Shown here: in pieces, positions 17,195-25,024 of the stretch
Layout: every line of letters starts with the position of its first letter
Numbering within the stretch: position 1 is the first letter of the stretch
Source of the DNA: an uncultured Kordia sp.
GTDB lineage: Bacteria; Bacteroidota; Bacteroidia; Flavobacteriales; Flavobacteriaceae
Assembly (NCBI RefSeq): GCF_947496985.1
Contig: NZ_CANMEZ010000005.1
Location: forward strand, 186,001 to 250,000
DNA length: 64,000 nt
Direction: 5' to 3'
Notes under the pieces: generated by a model
The model's input: only the letters and a program-made list of their open reading frames with translations
What the model was told of the DNA's origin: nothing
The model's database searches: none
Program-made: the position numbers and the translations under genes

Positions 17195-17563
17195 ATGGAT
17201 TTTTAAAAATTATTAGCATACCAAAAGTCTTATGACTTAGCGATGCAAATTTTTGAAGTCAATAAGCAGTTTCCGAAAGAAGAAATTTATTCTCTAACGG
17301 ATCAGATAAGACGTTCATCCCGTTCAGTTACTGTAATTATCGCAGAAGCCTATAGAAAACGGAGGTATAAAAAGCATATCGTAAGTAAGTTGACAGATGC
17401 TGATGCTGAAAGTTCAGAAACTAACGTCTGGTTAGACTTTTCATTATCCTGTGATTATGTTACAAAATCCGAAATAGAAAAGCTGAAAACTTTAAGTAAA
17501 GAAGTTGGGAAATTGTTAAACTATATGATGAATAATCCAGAGAAGTTTGGCGTTTCTGATTGA
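17195..17563 (+). pseudogene. Four-helix-bundle protein (23S rRNA IVS-type) with early in-frame stop
   Basis: The product resembles the 'four helix bundle' family related to proteins encoded in 23S rRNA intervening sequences (QIRRSSRSVTVIIAEAYRKRRY, ETNVWLDFSLSCDY, KEVGKLLNYMMNNPEKF). Such proteins usually begin with a segment like DFKKLLAYQKSYDLAMQIFE. Here ATG at 17195 reads M-D-F-stop-K-L-L-A-Y-Q-K-S-Y-D-L-A-M, with TAA at codon 4 (17204-17206). The rest of the first helix is still encoded after the stop. Translation could restart at ATG 17243, giving 106 aa without the first 16 residues. The usually conserved NIAE is IIAE here. It could be a recent pseudogene, a truncated active gene or a sequencing error. 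It sits between ffh and folD on the same strand. Confidence 0.7.
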
Positions 17564-17619
17564 AAACGGATATACTGAGACTGAATACTAGAAAGAAGAC
17601 ACACACAACACAACTATAC

Positions 17620-18510
17620 ATGATTTTATTAGATGGAAAAAAGGTATCGAACGATATCAAAGATGAAATTGCTGCTGAGGTTCAGAAAATGAAGGATCGC
17701 GGAGAAAAAGTTCCGCACTTAGCTGCAGTTTTAGTAGGAGATGATGGCGCAAGTTTAACATACGTAGGAAGCAAAGTACGCTCTTGTGAGCGTGTCGGAT
17801 TCGAATCTACATTGGTACGTATGTCTAACACGACTTCAGAACTTGAATTATTAAAAAAGATTCACGAATTAAATGACAATGATGACATTGACGGATTCAT
17901 CATTCAATTACCATTACCACCGCAAATTAATACGCAAAAAGTATTAATGGCAGTACATCCAGATAAAGATGTAGATGGTTTTCACCCTGAAAACTTTGGA
18001 AAAATGGCATTAGACATGTCTACATTTATTCCAGCTACACCTTTTGGAATCTTAGAATTATTAGAACGTTACGACGTTGAAACCAAAGGAAAACACACGG
18101 TTGTTATTGGAAGAAGTCATATTGTTGGTAGACCAATGAGTATTTTAATGGGAAGAAGAGGTTTCCCAGGAAACTCAACAGTTACTTTAACACACAGTCA
18201 TACCAAAAACATTACACAAATTACCTGTCAGGCAGATATTATTATTACGGCATTAGGACAACCAAACTTCCTAAAAGCGGAAATGGTAAAAGATGATGCC
18301 ATTGTTATTGATGTAGGAATTACACGTGTGCCAGACGAAACAAAAAAGCGTGGTTACCGAATTACGGGCGATGTTGATTTTGAAAATGTAAGCAAAAAAA
18401 CAAGTCACATTACGCCAGTTCCTGGTGGAGTAGGACCAATGACGATTGCCATGTTATTAAAAAATACCTTATTGGCGAGAGAACGTCATTTAATGGCAAA
18501 CAGAAGATAA
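17620..18510 (+). CDS. folD: Methylenetetrahydrofolate dehydrogenase / methenyl-THF cyclohydrolase
   Basis: FolD is a 296-aa cytoplasmic bifunctional enzyme that interconverts 5,10-methylene-THF and 10-formyl-THF with NADP. Visible motifs are VGDDGASLTYVGSKVRSCERVGF (substrate site with catalytic Lys), DGFIIQLPLPPQI, PDKDVDGFHPENFGKMAL, TPFGILELL, the dinucleotide-binding VVIGRSHIVGRPMSILM and the C-terminal ITPVPGGVGPMTIAMLLKNTL. The start is placed at MILLDGKKVSNDIK, which fits the family. An in-frame extension upstream overlaps the four-helix-bundle gene and looks non-coding. Confidence 0.98.
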   Translation: MILLDGKKVSNDIKDEIAAEVQKMKDRGEKVPHLAAVLVGDDGASLTYVGSKVRSCERVGFESTLVRMSNTTSELELLKKIHELNDNDDIDGFIIQLPLPPQINTQKVLMAVHPDKDVDGFHPENFGKMALDMSTFIPATPFGILELLERYDVETKGKHTVVIGRSHIVGRPMSILMGRRGFPGNSTVTLTHSHTKNITQITCQADIIITALGQPNFLKAEMVKDDAIVIDVGITRVPDETKKRGYRITGDVDFENVSKKTSHITPVPGGVGPMTIAMLLKNTLLARERHLMANRR

Positions 18511-18532
18511 TATACATATTATATATAATCAA

Positions 18533-18562
18533 AAGCGATCTTGAAAAAGGTCGCTTTTTTTG
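18533..18562 (+). terminator. Rho-independent terminator of folD
   Basis: AGCGATC pairs with GGTCGCT (one G-T pair) around a short A-rich loop and is followed by a T tract. It lies about 25 bp after the folD stop. Confidence 0.85.
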
Positions 18563-18574
18563 TTTTCAATAGAA

Positions 18575-18594
18575 CATTGAGCAGAGTCGAAATG
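18575..18594. repeat. Dispersed ~20-bp repeat unit
   Basis: CATTGAGCAGAGTCGAAATG is the same unit seen at 4491-4510, 4528-4547 and 19661-19679 (in either orientation). It lies directly downstream of the folD terminator. Confidence 0.6.
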
Positions 18595-18785
18595 TGAAGC
18601 ATTATGAAGTTCTGAATTAAGTTCAATATGACGCTTTAAAACCAAAATCGTTATCTTTATTAAAACTCCAATCTTACAAGTTTTACCTAGATTAATAAAT
18701 ACACAAAAAACGAACTGACATAAGTATAAAATAGAAAACACTAAATTTTAAATGTAAAAGTATTCTACTCAAACACCAAACACCA

Positions 18786-19217
18786 ATGAAAACTTCCGAA
18801 CCACCAGTAATCGTCTCACAAAGTTTTAAACAACCTGCGGCAGTTGTATGGAAAGCCATTACAGATGTTACACAAATGCGTGCATGGTTTTTTGATAACA
18901 TTCCTGATTTTAACCCTAAAGTAGGTTTCAAAACCGAATTTAATGTAAAAGCACTTTCGCGCGACTTTTTACACTTATGGACAGTTACCGAAGTCATTCC
19001 ACATAAGAAGTTAGTCTACAATTGGAAATACCAAGACTTAGCTGGCGATTCGTTTGTTACTTTTGAACTTAGTGCTGAAAATAACGAAACAACACTCACA
19101 TTAACAACTACAGTTATAGAAGACTTCCCTGATGAAATTCCTGAGTTTGCACATGAAAGTTGTGTTGCAGGTTGGAATTATTTTATAAAACAGCAGTTGG
19201 TTGGTTTTTTGAAATAG
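18786..19217 (+). CDS. SRPBCC / AHSA1-type domain protein, 143 aa
   Basis: This is a small soluble START-like (Bet v1 fold) protein with a hydrophobic ligand cavity. The pattern QSFKQPAAVVWKAITDVTQMRAWFF, PKVGFKTEF, WTVTEVIPHKKLVYNWKY and TLTLTTT...ESCVAGWNYFIKQQLVGFL is typical of the AHSA1 branch of SRPBCC proteins. The ligand or partner is unknown. It covers one complete domain and has no signal peptide. It starts with ATG and stands alone between folD and a repeat region. Confidence 0.85.
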   Translation: MKTSEPPVIVSQSFKQPAAVVWKAITDVTQMRAWFFDNIPDFNPKVGFKTEFNVKALSRDFLHLWTVTEVIPHKKLVYNWKYQDLAGDSFVTFELSAENNETTLTLTTTVIEDFPDEIPEFAHESCVAGWNYFIKQQLVGFLK

Positions 19218-19273
19218 TATGTTTTTTATGTCAATACTTTTTTCTTGATAAAAAAGTATTCAAAAAATCAAGC

Positions 19274-19374
19274 CTGTAGACAGGAAATTGCTGCGCAACA
19301 TTCGTTCTCGAAGCTACATGCGTTAAGCTATCGCTTCGCACTTTCGCTTCTCCTCTCATTATTTCTTACTACAG
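19274..19374. repeat. 101-bp direct repeat, copy 1
   Basis: This runs from CTGTAGACAGGAAATTG to TTTCTTACTACAG and differs from copy 2 (19704-19804) at a single base. It contains GCGAAGC/GCTTCGC-type inverted segments. It has no open reading frame of note. It is probably a non-coding dispersed element, possibly a relic of a mobile element. Confidence 0.85.
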
Positions 19375-19703
19375 TCGTCCGTAAAGAAGAACCTTTGTCG
19401 TATTGAATGATATTATATGTGTTAGATTCACATTGAAAAGTATTCAAAAATTTAGTAAAAGCTTTTTGGTTTTAGTTTTCCAGAGAAAACTAAAAATACC
19501 TGCCAGAAAAGTGCCATTTCTTTTGGTTCACTTTCTTTGGGCAAGCAAAGAAAAGAACATATAAAATTAAATATTCAATTTAAACTCTAATGGTAGTTCG
19601 ATTATAAAAAGTTTAGTAAAAGTAAAGTTTAGCCTTTGTTCATTTTTTCTTGATAAAAAACATTTCGACTTCGCTCAATATAAACCAAGCCAAAAAATCA
19701 ATT

Positions 19704-19804
19704 CTGTAGACAGGAAATTGCTGCGCAACATTCGTTCTCGAAGCTACATGCGTTAAGCTATCGCTTCGCACTTCCGCTTCTCCTCTCATTATTTCTTACT
19801 ACAG
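19704..19804. repeat. 101-bp direct repeat, copy 2
   Basis: This is the second copy, starting 430 bp after the first, with one substitution (C for T in the CTT-T/C-CGCTTC stretch). The flanks differ: this copy has an extra segment, including the 19661-19679 dispersed unit, between the shared TTTTTTCTTGATAAAAAA and the repeat. Confidence 0.85.
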
Positions 19805-19882
19805 CCGGAAGTAAACGAATGCCTTTTGTTTTACTATAGAACATTTATAATACTTAGTGTAACTCTGTAGCTGTATGATATT

Positions 19883-20272
19883 TTACGAAGAATGCTTTTT
19901 AAACTTCACAGCCTTCATCCGTTTCTTAAACTCTACACTAGGTCTAAAAGCAACATTTACTCCTTTAATAGAGGTTGCATTTACGGCTTTGGGCGTGTCT
20001 TTCCCTTCACTTCGAATGTGTGTGGTAAACGTTCCAAAATCGCCTAAAGAAATACTATTGCCTCTGCACAAATATTCTGGAAGTAAATGCACCAAACCTT
20101 GTAATACGGCAATCGTATCTATTTCGGTTACGGTAGAAATTGCCGCAAGGCGTTCACTCAGTTGTTTTAAATCAATTTTTTCGCGTGCTGTGGTAGAAGC
20201 ATAGTATTTCTTGGTGCCACCACCAGCAACACCGGGCGTTCCGCGTTCTATGATTTTATATTTTATAGCCAT
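19883..20272 (-). CDS. HU-family DNA-binding protein (Bacteroidota type), 129 aa
   Basis: This is a histone-like protein of the HU/IHF superfamily, in the longer Bacteroidota-specific form. The segment KKYYASTTAREKIDLKQLSERLAAISTVTEIDTIAVLQGLVHLLPEYL gives the helical dimerisation part. GNSISLGDFGTFTTHIRSEG and AFRPSVEFKKRMKAVKF give the beta-arm and C-terminal helix. It is cytoplasmic and binds DNA non-specifically or at structured sites. Short inverted repeats lie in the 450 bp upstream of its start, which could serve as its operator or as its binding sites. Confidence 0.88.
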   Translation of the reverse strand: MAIKYKIIERGTPGVAGGGTKKYYASTTAREKIDLKQLSERLAAISTVTEIDTIAVLQGLVHLLPEYLCRGNSISLGDFGTFTTHIRSEGKDTPKAVNATSIKGVNVAFRPSVEFKKRMKAVKFKKHSS

Positions 20273-20426
20273 CTTTTTGTCTTTTATACATTAGTTTTAA
20301 GTTGAAATTGAACGTGCACTTGAGGTTTTCAATAGTTCATCTTTAGCATTCAACTCTTTTGTCAAGTAGTTTTTTATCTGTTGTCTAGTTATTTAGACTA
20401 TCTATTACCTATAAAAATAAATTTTA

Positions 20427-20478
20427 CTACCTAGTAAAAATAAGTTTACTAAATAATAAAAACAAATTTACTAGGTAG
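20427..20478. promoter_or_regulatory. Perfect 12-bp inverted repeat upstream of the HU gene
   Basis: CTACCTAGTAAA (20427-20438) is inverted perfectly at 20467-20478. A third half-site, TTTACTAA, lies between them, and the left arm is itself part of a 7-bp palindrome, TTTACTA-CC-TAGTAAA. It sits about 155 bp upstream of the minus-strand HU start and about 250 bp upstream of the plus-strand 20727 gene. An operator is the simplest reading. Confidence 0.5.
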
Positions 20479-20509
20479 AAAAATGTAAAAACTCTCTGAA
20501 AACATGTCT

Positions 20510-20665
20510 AAAACCTCAGGAGCAACTAAAGAAAACTACAGGAGGAAGTGATTGCCTGCTGCGGAGGTTTTTAAAAGTTTGTTGGTGCTTTTTGAGGGTG
20601 TTTACGGGAAACCTCATTGTAAAGTTGTAGGGAATGTTTTATATTTATAGGGAATAATGAGGTTT
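20510..20665 (+). other. Two tandem hairpins built from AAACCTC / GAGGTTT arms
   Basis: AAAACCTC (20510-20517) pairs with GAGGTTTT (20564-20571), and AAACCTCATT (20609-20618) pairs perfectly with AATGAGGTTT (20656-20665). The patch is visibly more G-rich than its surroundings. Just downstream, TGAG...CTCA forms a small further hairpin (20672-20686) before the 20727 gene. It could be a structured 5' leader, a small RNA or repeat DNA. Confidence 0.45.
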
Positions 20666-20726
20666 GGAATGAGAGTTCTCCCTCACGTATATATTGTTAA
20701 CAATTTAAATCAACCCATAAATATAT

Positions 20727-21806
20727 ATGGACTACTTTTCAAATGACAGAGTTAATGAAGGAGATAGAAGAGATACTGCTTTTCAACTAGTAAATGCTTT
20801 GAGAGAAGTTGTAAGTATTTCAAGAAAATTGAATCAACCTATATCATATGAACAGACTTTAGATTTAGTAGAAGACTTAAACCCTGATATCTATAAATCA
20901 ATGACTGTTTTATTAGATAGAAAAAATGAAAGTGACTGGGTTAAATATTATAAAGAATTGGCTGAAGCTCAATCAACGCCTGAAAATGAGATAAACCCTG
21001 TTGATCTAATAGAAAAGGATTTAAAAGAATTAAATAGTATTGCTTTAAATAAAGGAAATAAAAGATTCTTAAAAAAACGTATTAGAGATTATAAAAGTGC
21101 TATTGAATTCTTTCAACCAAGAAAAATATCTGAACATAAGATTTTAGCTCGCGACACTTATATAGCGGAAAGAAAGGATCTTAATTTAAATGGTAAAATT
21201 TACGAAAGAGAAGAGTTTATAGATTATAAATTAGATAGTAATAATGTACTTCGCTTAAGATTACTACATCCAGACAATGCGGAAAATATCATTGGTGCTG
21301 ATTTGATTTATGAACACTTGGATACTAAAAACGGTAGAATTAGATTTTTGCACATGCAATATAAAACTTGGGATAACAAAAGCTTGAATTTTAAGGCAGG
21401 TAGTTTAAATGCTCAAATTGAAAAAATGGATAGAAATCTTTGCAAAGCTGGGTATTGTAATAATGATAAAGGAAAAAAAACGATTAGTGGTTTTAGACTT
21501 CCGTATTGTTGTGCTTTCCTTAGGCCTACAAGTAAATTGCAAAGCTCTAATAGTAAAATGGTAAGTACAGGTTTACATGTTCCAATTTGCGAGGTGAAAA
21601 AAATAATGGAAACTGAAAAATCATTAAATAAGAAGAATGTTAGTGGAAAAAATGTTTCTTATAAAATCTTTGACGAGCTTTTTAATGCCAGAATGATTGG
21701 TTCAAGATGGTTAACTTATGAAGAACATACAAACTTTTATAAGGAAAGGAACTTGTTAGATATAGACAATATAATTAGATTGCATGCGCAAGAAATTATT
21801 ATATAA
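20727..21806 (+). CDS. Unknown protein, possible PD-(D/E)XK-like nuclease fold, 359 aa
   Basis: I do not recognise a named family. The N-terminal 130 residues look helical and charged. A central segment reads IIGADLIYEH...RIRFLHMQYKTW (D192, E196, Q211, K213). This order, an acidic residue at the end of one strand and Q-x-K in the next, resembles PD-(D/E)XK nucleases, but the assignment is inferred from pattern only. After it come cysteines (Cys239, Cys244, Cys261, Cys262) near FRLPYCCAFLRP, which might bind a metal. There is no signal peptide or membrane helix. The gene is visibly AT-rich, preceded by a structured non-coding patch and followed by a 75-aa gene, in an accessory-looking stretch. 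A role in restriction or defence is possible but unproven. Confidence 0.6.
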   Translation: MDYFSNDRVNEGDRRDTAFQLVNALREVVSISRKLNQPISYEQTLDLVEDLNPDIYKSMTVLLDRKNESDWVKYYKELAEAQSTPENEINPVDLIEKDLKELNSIALNKGNKRFLKKRIRDYKSAIEFFQPRKISEHKILARDTYIAERKDLNLNGKIYEREEFIDYKLDSNNVLRLRLLHPDNAENIIGADLIYEHLDTKNGRIRFLHMQYKTWDNKSLNFKAGSLNAQIEKMDRNLCKAGYCNNDKGKKTISGFRLPYCCAFLRPTSKLQSSNSKMVSTGLHVPICEVKKIMETEKSLNKKNVSGKNVSYKIFDELFNARMIGSRWLTYEEHTNFYKERNLLDIDNIIRLHAQEIII

Positions 21807-21909
21807 ATTGATTACTAATTTTATAATAAACAAAACTCTTCAAAAAAACAATTCAAACCGAATAATTACTATTTTTGAATAAAACATATCAACTTCTCAT
21901 TAAATAACT

Positions 21910-22137
21910 ATGGATAAAGACTTATTACATTTAATCAAAGAAATTAAAGGAGTAAAAAGCATAGACCAACTTGAAAATATAAAAGAGTTAAGTAATGCTA
22001 TTCTACGAAATAAAAAACGAGAAGCAATGATGACTATTCTTGCTATTTCAGAAGAAATGGGTAAAGAAGAGATTTTAAATTCTATCAAAGACTTATCAGG
22101 ATATCTAGAAAGCATTGTTGATAAAGGAGAAAAGTAA
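21910..22137 (+). CDS. Small hypothetical protein, 75 aa
   Basis: This is a charged, probably all-helical cytoplasmic protein (MDKDLLHLIKEIKGVKSIDQLENIKEL...) with no cysteines. It begins with ATG 103 bp after the stop of the possible nuclease gene on the same strand and ends just before a strong bidirectional terminator. It could be co-transcribed with that gene, for example as a partner or antitoxin-like protein, but nothing in the sequence shows this. The reality of the gene is likely, given its position and ordinary codon use. Confidence 0.6.
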   Translation: MDKDLLHLIKEIKGVKSIDQLENIKELSNAILRNKKREAMMTILAISEEMGKEEILNSIKDLSGYLESIVDKGEK

Positions 22138-22178
22138 ACTTCAAGGAATAAAAACTTACTTTGTAAAATAAACAAATC

Positions 22179-22222
22179 AAAAAAACCGAACAACAGCTTC
22201 TCAATGCTATTGTTCGGTTTTT
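22179..22222. terminator. Bidirectional terminator between convergent genes
   Basis: AAAACCGAACAA pairs with TTGTTCGGTTTT, with A tracts on the left and T tracts on the right. It serves the plus-strand 75-aa gene and the minus-strand receptor gene. Confidence 0.85.
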
Positions 22223-22251
22223 AACTTACTATTACTAACTAACTTATTTTT

Positions 22252-24960
22252 TTATAAAGTATAGATAAATCGGAAGGTTACAAAACGTGGCTGAATAAAC
22301 GTTTCAGAAGTAAACACTGATAAGTTATTCGCGCTGTTTCGTACTTGCGAACTAATGTCTAATATATTAGTAGCTTTTAATTCATATTCCCACTTCGCAT
22401 CTCTGTCTTTTCGGTATGAAAGTGAAGCATTCCATGTTTGGAACGATTGCGATTGTCCGTTTCCTAAATCTTGATTGTTATAGGTATAGTCCGAACGAAA
22501 CGTTATTCGTTTCCAGATATACGCATCAAAATCTATAGAAGGTGCATTGGTAACAAACTTCGTTTTACGACCACCTTGTGTGTTGTTTGTAACACTGTAT
22601 TGGTAATTGAGGCTTACATTTGGTGCTACTCTAAAGTTGGTACGGATACCAGGTCGGTAGGTTTGTGTAAATCCTTCATTCAACGATTGCTGTCCTTGTA
22701 TAAATTGATTGATTTTACTGTAGTTGAAACTCGCATTTAAACTCGCGCGCACTTTTCCAAATGTACGTTGTACACGTCCAAATACATTTACGTTTTCATC
22801 CGCAAAGTTAGAGTTAAAGAAAGTACTTGTACGAATAACGCTTTCAAAATCTGTTAAGCTTCGTATCTGATCTATATTACTAGAATACGATGCTCTCGCA
22901 AATACATTGGTATAGTTAAATAAGTTGAAACTTGTATATACTAAACTTACATTGTGCGACAACGCATTTTGTAAATCAGGCGCACCAAATTGGAAGCTAT
23001 TAAAGTTATTCATCACCAAACCTTCTGCCAAGCGTGTAACATCTGTAAACTGATTACGCATGTCGTATCGCAATGTTAAGGCTTCACTCTTTTTAAACTG
23101 AATACGGGTTTCAAAATCGGGCAATACTCTAAAGAAGTTATCTTTAAACGTTTCTCCACCTTGTGAATTGTTGTTTCCGTATGCATGTACTGAAAATCCT
23201 GGTGTAAATGTAAACTTTCCACTTTTTAAACGGTAATGTACACCAAGATATACATCGCTAAAGTTATAGGTTACATCATTGGTAATCTGTCCATTATTAA
23301 AGCTAGGGATTGGGTTGAATTGGATTCCTGTTCCTCTAAATTGAAAGAGATTCGAATTGAAATCTTGACGACTTAGTATTGTTCCCAATGTAAAGTTGAT
23401 ATTACTCTTTGTGTTTAAGATATTATAGTAATCTAACTTCGCATCTAATTGATTGGATTGAATACGTCTATTTTGTGCTAAGTCATAAATGTCTTGTGCC
23501 GTATCTAAACCTAAACCAGCAGCTGTAGTATCAAAAGCACTATTTAAACCATTATCTAAACGAGCATTGTAAAAAGGATCTTCATTTTTAAATAAATGCT
23601 GTGCTTCAAATGCTAAAATATTGTTTTCATTTATGGTATAATAGTAGTTTATATTTTGATTGATGCTAAATGGTTTTACGGTATCTACCTGATCCGTATT
23701 TCCAATTACCGAAGAAAATACACCTTGTACCTGTGAATCGTTTGAAGTACGTGCTAGTACATCATAGTCTAATTGATTGTTGAGGTTTGGCTGAAAAGTA
23801 GCACTTAGTTTTACCAATGCTTGGTCTGAACGTTCTCTGCTTCGTTGTTCTGTAGCTTCATCAGGAATACCTAAATCTGGATCTGTATATTGTACAAAAC
23901 TTGTTTCTTTGGAAAGAATACGACTGCTATTGTAAATAACGAATCCGCTTAAGTCTAATGCTTTCGTTGGTGAGTAGCTAAAGTTTCCTGTAGCAAGTTT
24001 ATTTTCAATTTCTAAGGCATTTCCTTGATTCGTTAAGAAATTTAATCCGTTATCACCTAAGTTAATATTAGTTCCGCTACTTCTACTTGGCGCTCTAAAA
24101 CCACCGCCAAAACCACGAATGTCTCTACGACTTAAGGCAACTTCACCAATATTATTAAGATCTCCAATGAAGTTTATACTATATTTTGGACTGTAATAAA
24201 AGAGTTTCGGTTGTACCAGATAAAGTTCATCGTCTGGCGAGCTTCCTCCACCTACGGTTACATTACCAAACCAGAAGTTTTCTTTTCCTTCTTTTAGTTT
24301 AATATTGATGGCAACATTATCTTGATTGTTTGTTACACTTCTTAGTTGACCAACTTCCGAGTAGTTTCGTAAAACTTGTATTTTGTCTACAGCTTTTGAT
24401 GGAATGTTCTTTGTAGCAAGTTTGGTATCTCCGTCAAAGAAATCTTTTCCGTTTACCATAAGTTTATTCACAACTTTTCCTTCTACTTCAATTTGACCAT
24501 CTTCATTAATTTCTACACCGGGAAGTTTTTCAAGTACATCTTCTAGTTTTCGCTCTGTACCATTTTTAAAAGAATCTGCATTATATATTAGTGTATCTCC
24601 TTTAATAGTAACAGGCATTTCATAAGTAAGTTCAACTTCATCTAATGTAGTATCTTCTTTTAGTACAAAGTCTTTTGTAACAGAAGTTTCTTTTGTAGTT
24701 AATGAATCTTCAAGCGTTTTTAAACCAATATAACTTACTTGAATTTTATACTTACTATTCTTTTTTAAGGCCAGTTTGTATTTTCCTTGCTGGTCCGTAA
24801 TACTATACGATTCTAAAGTACTTGTAGCTTTATTAATAGCAATTACATTTGCTAATTCTAAAGGGTTTTTTAAGCTATCTCTAACTATTCCTTCCATTTT
24901 AATTTGTGCAAAAGTGCTTTGTGCTACAAGGAATAAGAGGATACAAAATATTTTTTTCAT
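22252..24960 (-). CDS. TonB-dependent receptor-like outer-membrane protein, 902 aa
   Basis: This is an outer-membrane beta-barrel protein. Signal peptide (MKKIFCILLFLVAQSTFAQ), then a carboxypeptidase-regulatory-like Ig domain (KMEGIVRDSLKNPLELANV... about 20-105). A plug-like domain follows (DVLEKLPGVEINEDGQIEVEGK, KLMVNGKDFFDGDTKLATKNIPSKAVDKIQVL, about 130-215), then a long barrel of the OMP_b-brl_3 type. The barrel ends in RFVTFRFIYTL. The upstream GLPGLI-family gene is on the same strand, 64 bp away; this pair is common in Bacteroidota. The substrate is unknown; peptides or metal chelates have been suggested for such pairs, but this window gives no evidence. Confidence 0.92.
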   Translation of the reverse strand: MKKIFCILLFLVAQSTFAQIKMEGIVRDSLKNPLELANVIAINKATSTLESYSITDQQGKYKLALKKNSKYKIQVSYIGLKTLEDSLTTKETSVTKDFVLKEDTTLDEVELTYEMPVTIKGDTLIYNADSFKNGTERKLEDVLEKLPGVEINEDGQIEVEGKVVNKLMVNGKDFFDGDTKLATKNIPSKAVDKIQVLRNYSEVGQLRSVTNNQDNVAINIKLKEGKENFWFGNVTVGGGSSPDDELYLVQPKLFYYSPKYSINFIGDLNNIGEVALSRRDIRGFGGGFRAPSRSSGTNINLGDNGLNFLTNQGNALEIENKLATGNFSYSPTKALDLSGFVIYNSSRILSKETSFVQYTDPDLGIPDEATEQRSRERSDQALVKLSATFQPNLNNQLDYDVLARTSNDSQVQGVFSSVIGNTDQVDTVKPFSINQNINYYYTINENNILAFEAQHLFKNEDPFYNARLDNGLNSAFDTTAAGLGLDTAQDIYDLAQNRRIQSNQLDAKLDYYNILNTKSNINFTLGTILSRQDFNSNLFQFRGTGIQFNPIPSFNNGQITNDVTYNFSDVYLGVHYRLKSGKFTFTPGFSVHAYGNNNSQGGETFKDNFFRVLPDFETRIQFKKSEALTLRYDMRNQFTDVTRLAEGLVMNNFNSFQFGAPDLQNALSHNVSLVYTSFNLFNYTNVFARASYSSNIDQIRSLTDFESVIRTSTFFNSNFADENVNVFGRVQRTFGKVRASLNASFNYSKINQFIQGQQSLNEGFTQTYRPGIRTNFRVAPNVSLNYQYSVTNNTQGGRKTKFVTNAPSIDFDAYIWKRITFRSDYTYNNQDLGNGQSQSFQTWNASLSYRKDRDAKWEYELKATNILDISSQVRNSANNLSVFTSETFIQPRFVTFRFIYTL

Positions 24961-25024
24961 TGGTGTTCGTTGCTAGTTAGTTTAAAAATGATTTTTAAGT
25001 TAGACTAAATTTTTTACCAAAGGT

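Larger units (their letters stand above)
19218..19882. other. 665-bp gene-free, repeat-rich region
   Basis: No credible gene is seen. The region holds two near-identical 101-bp direct repeats (listed separately), a 20-bp dispersed unit at 19661-19679, and a stretch around 19500-19560 with TTTCTTTGGGCAAGCAAAGAAAAG. That kind of palindromic sequence recurs between flavobacterial genes. Each 101-bp copy is preceded by TTTTTTCTTGATAAAAAA. Confidence 0.7.

Noticed and set aside
19875-20204. 109-codon plus-strand frame opposite the HU-like gene
   Set aside because: The minus-strand frame has clear HU-family sequence; the plus frame does not resemble anything.
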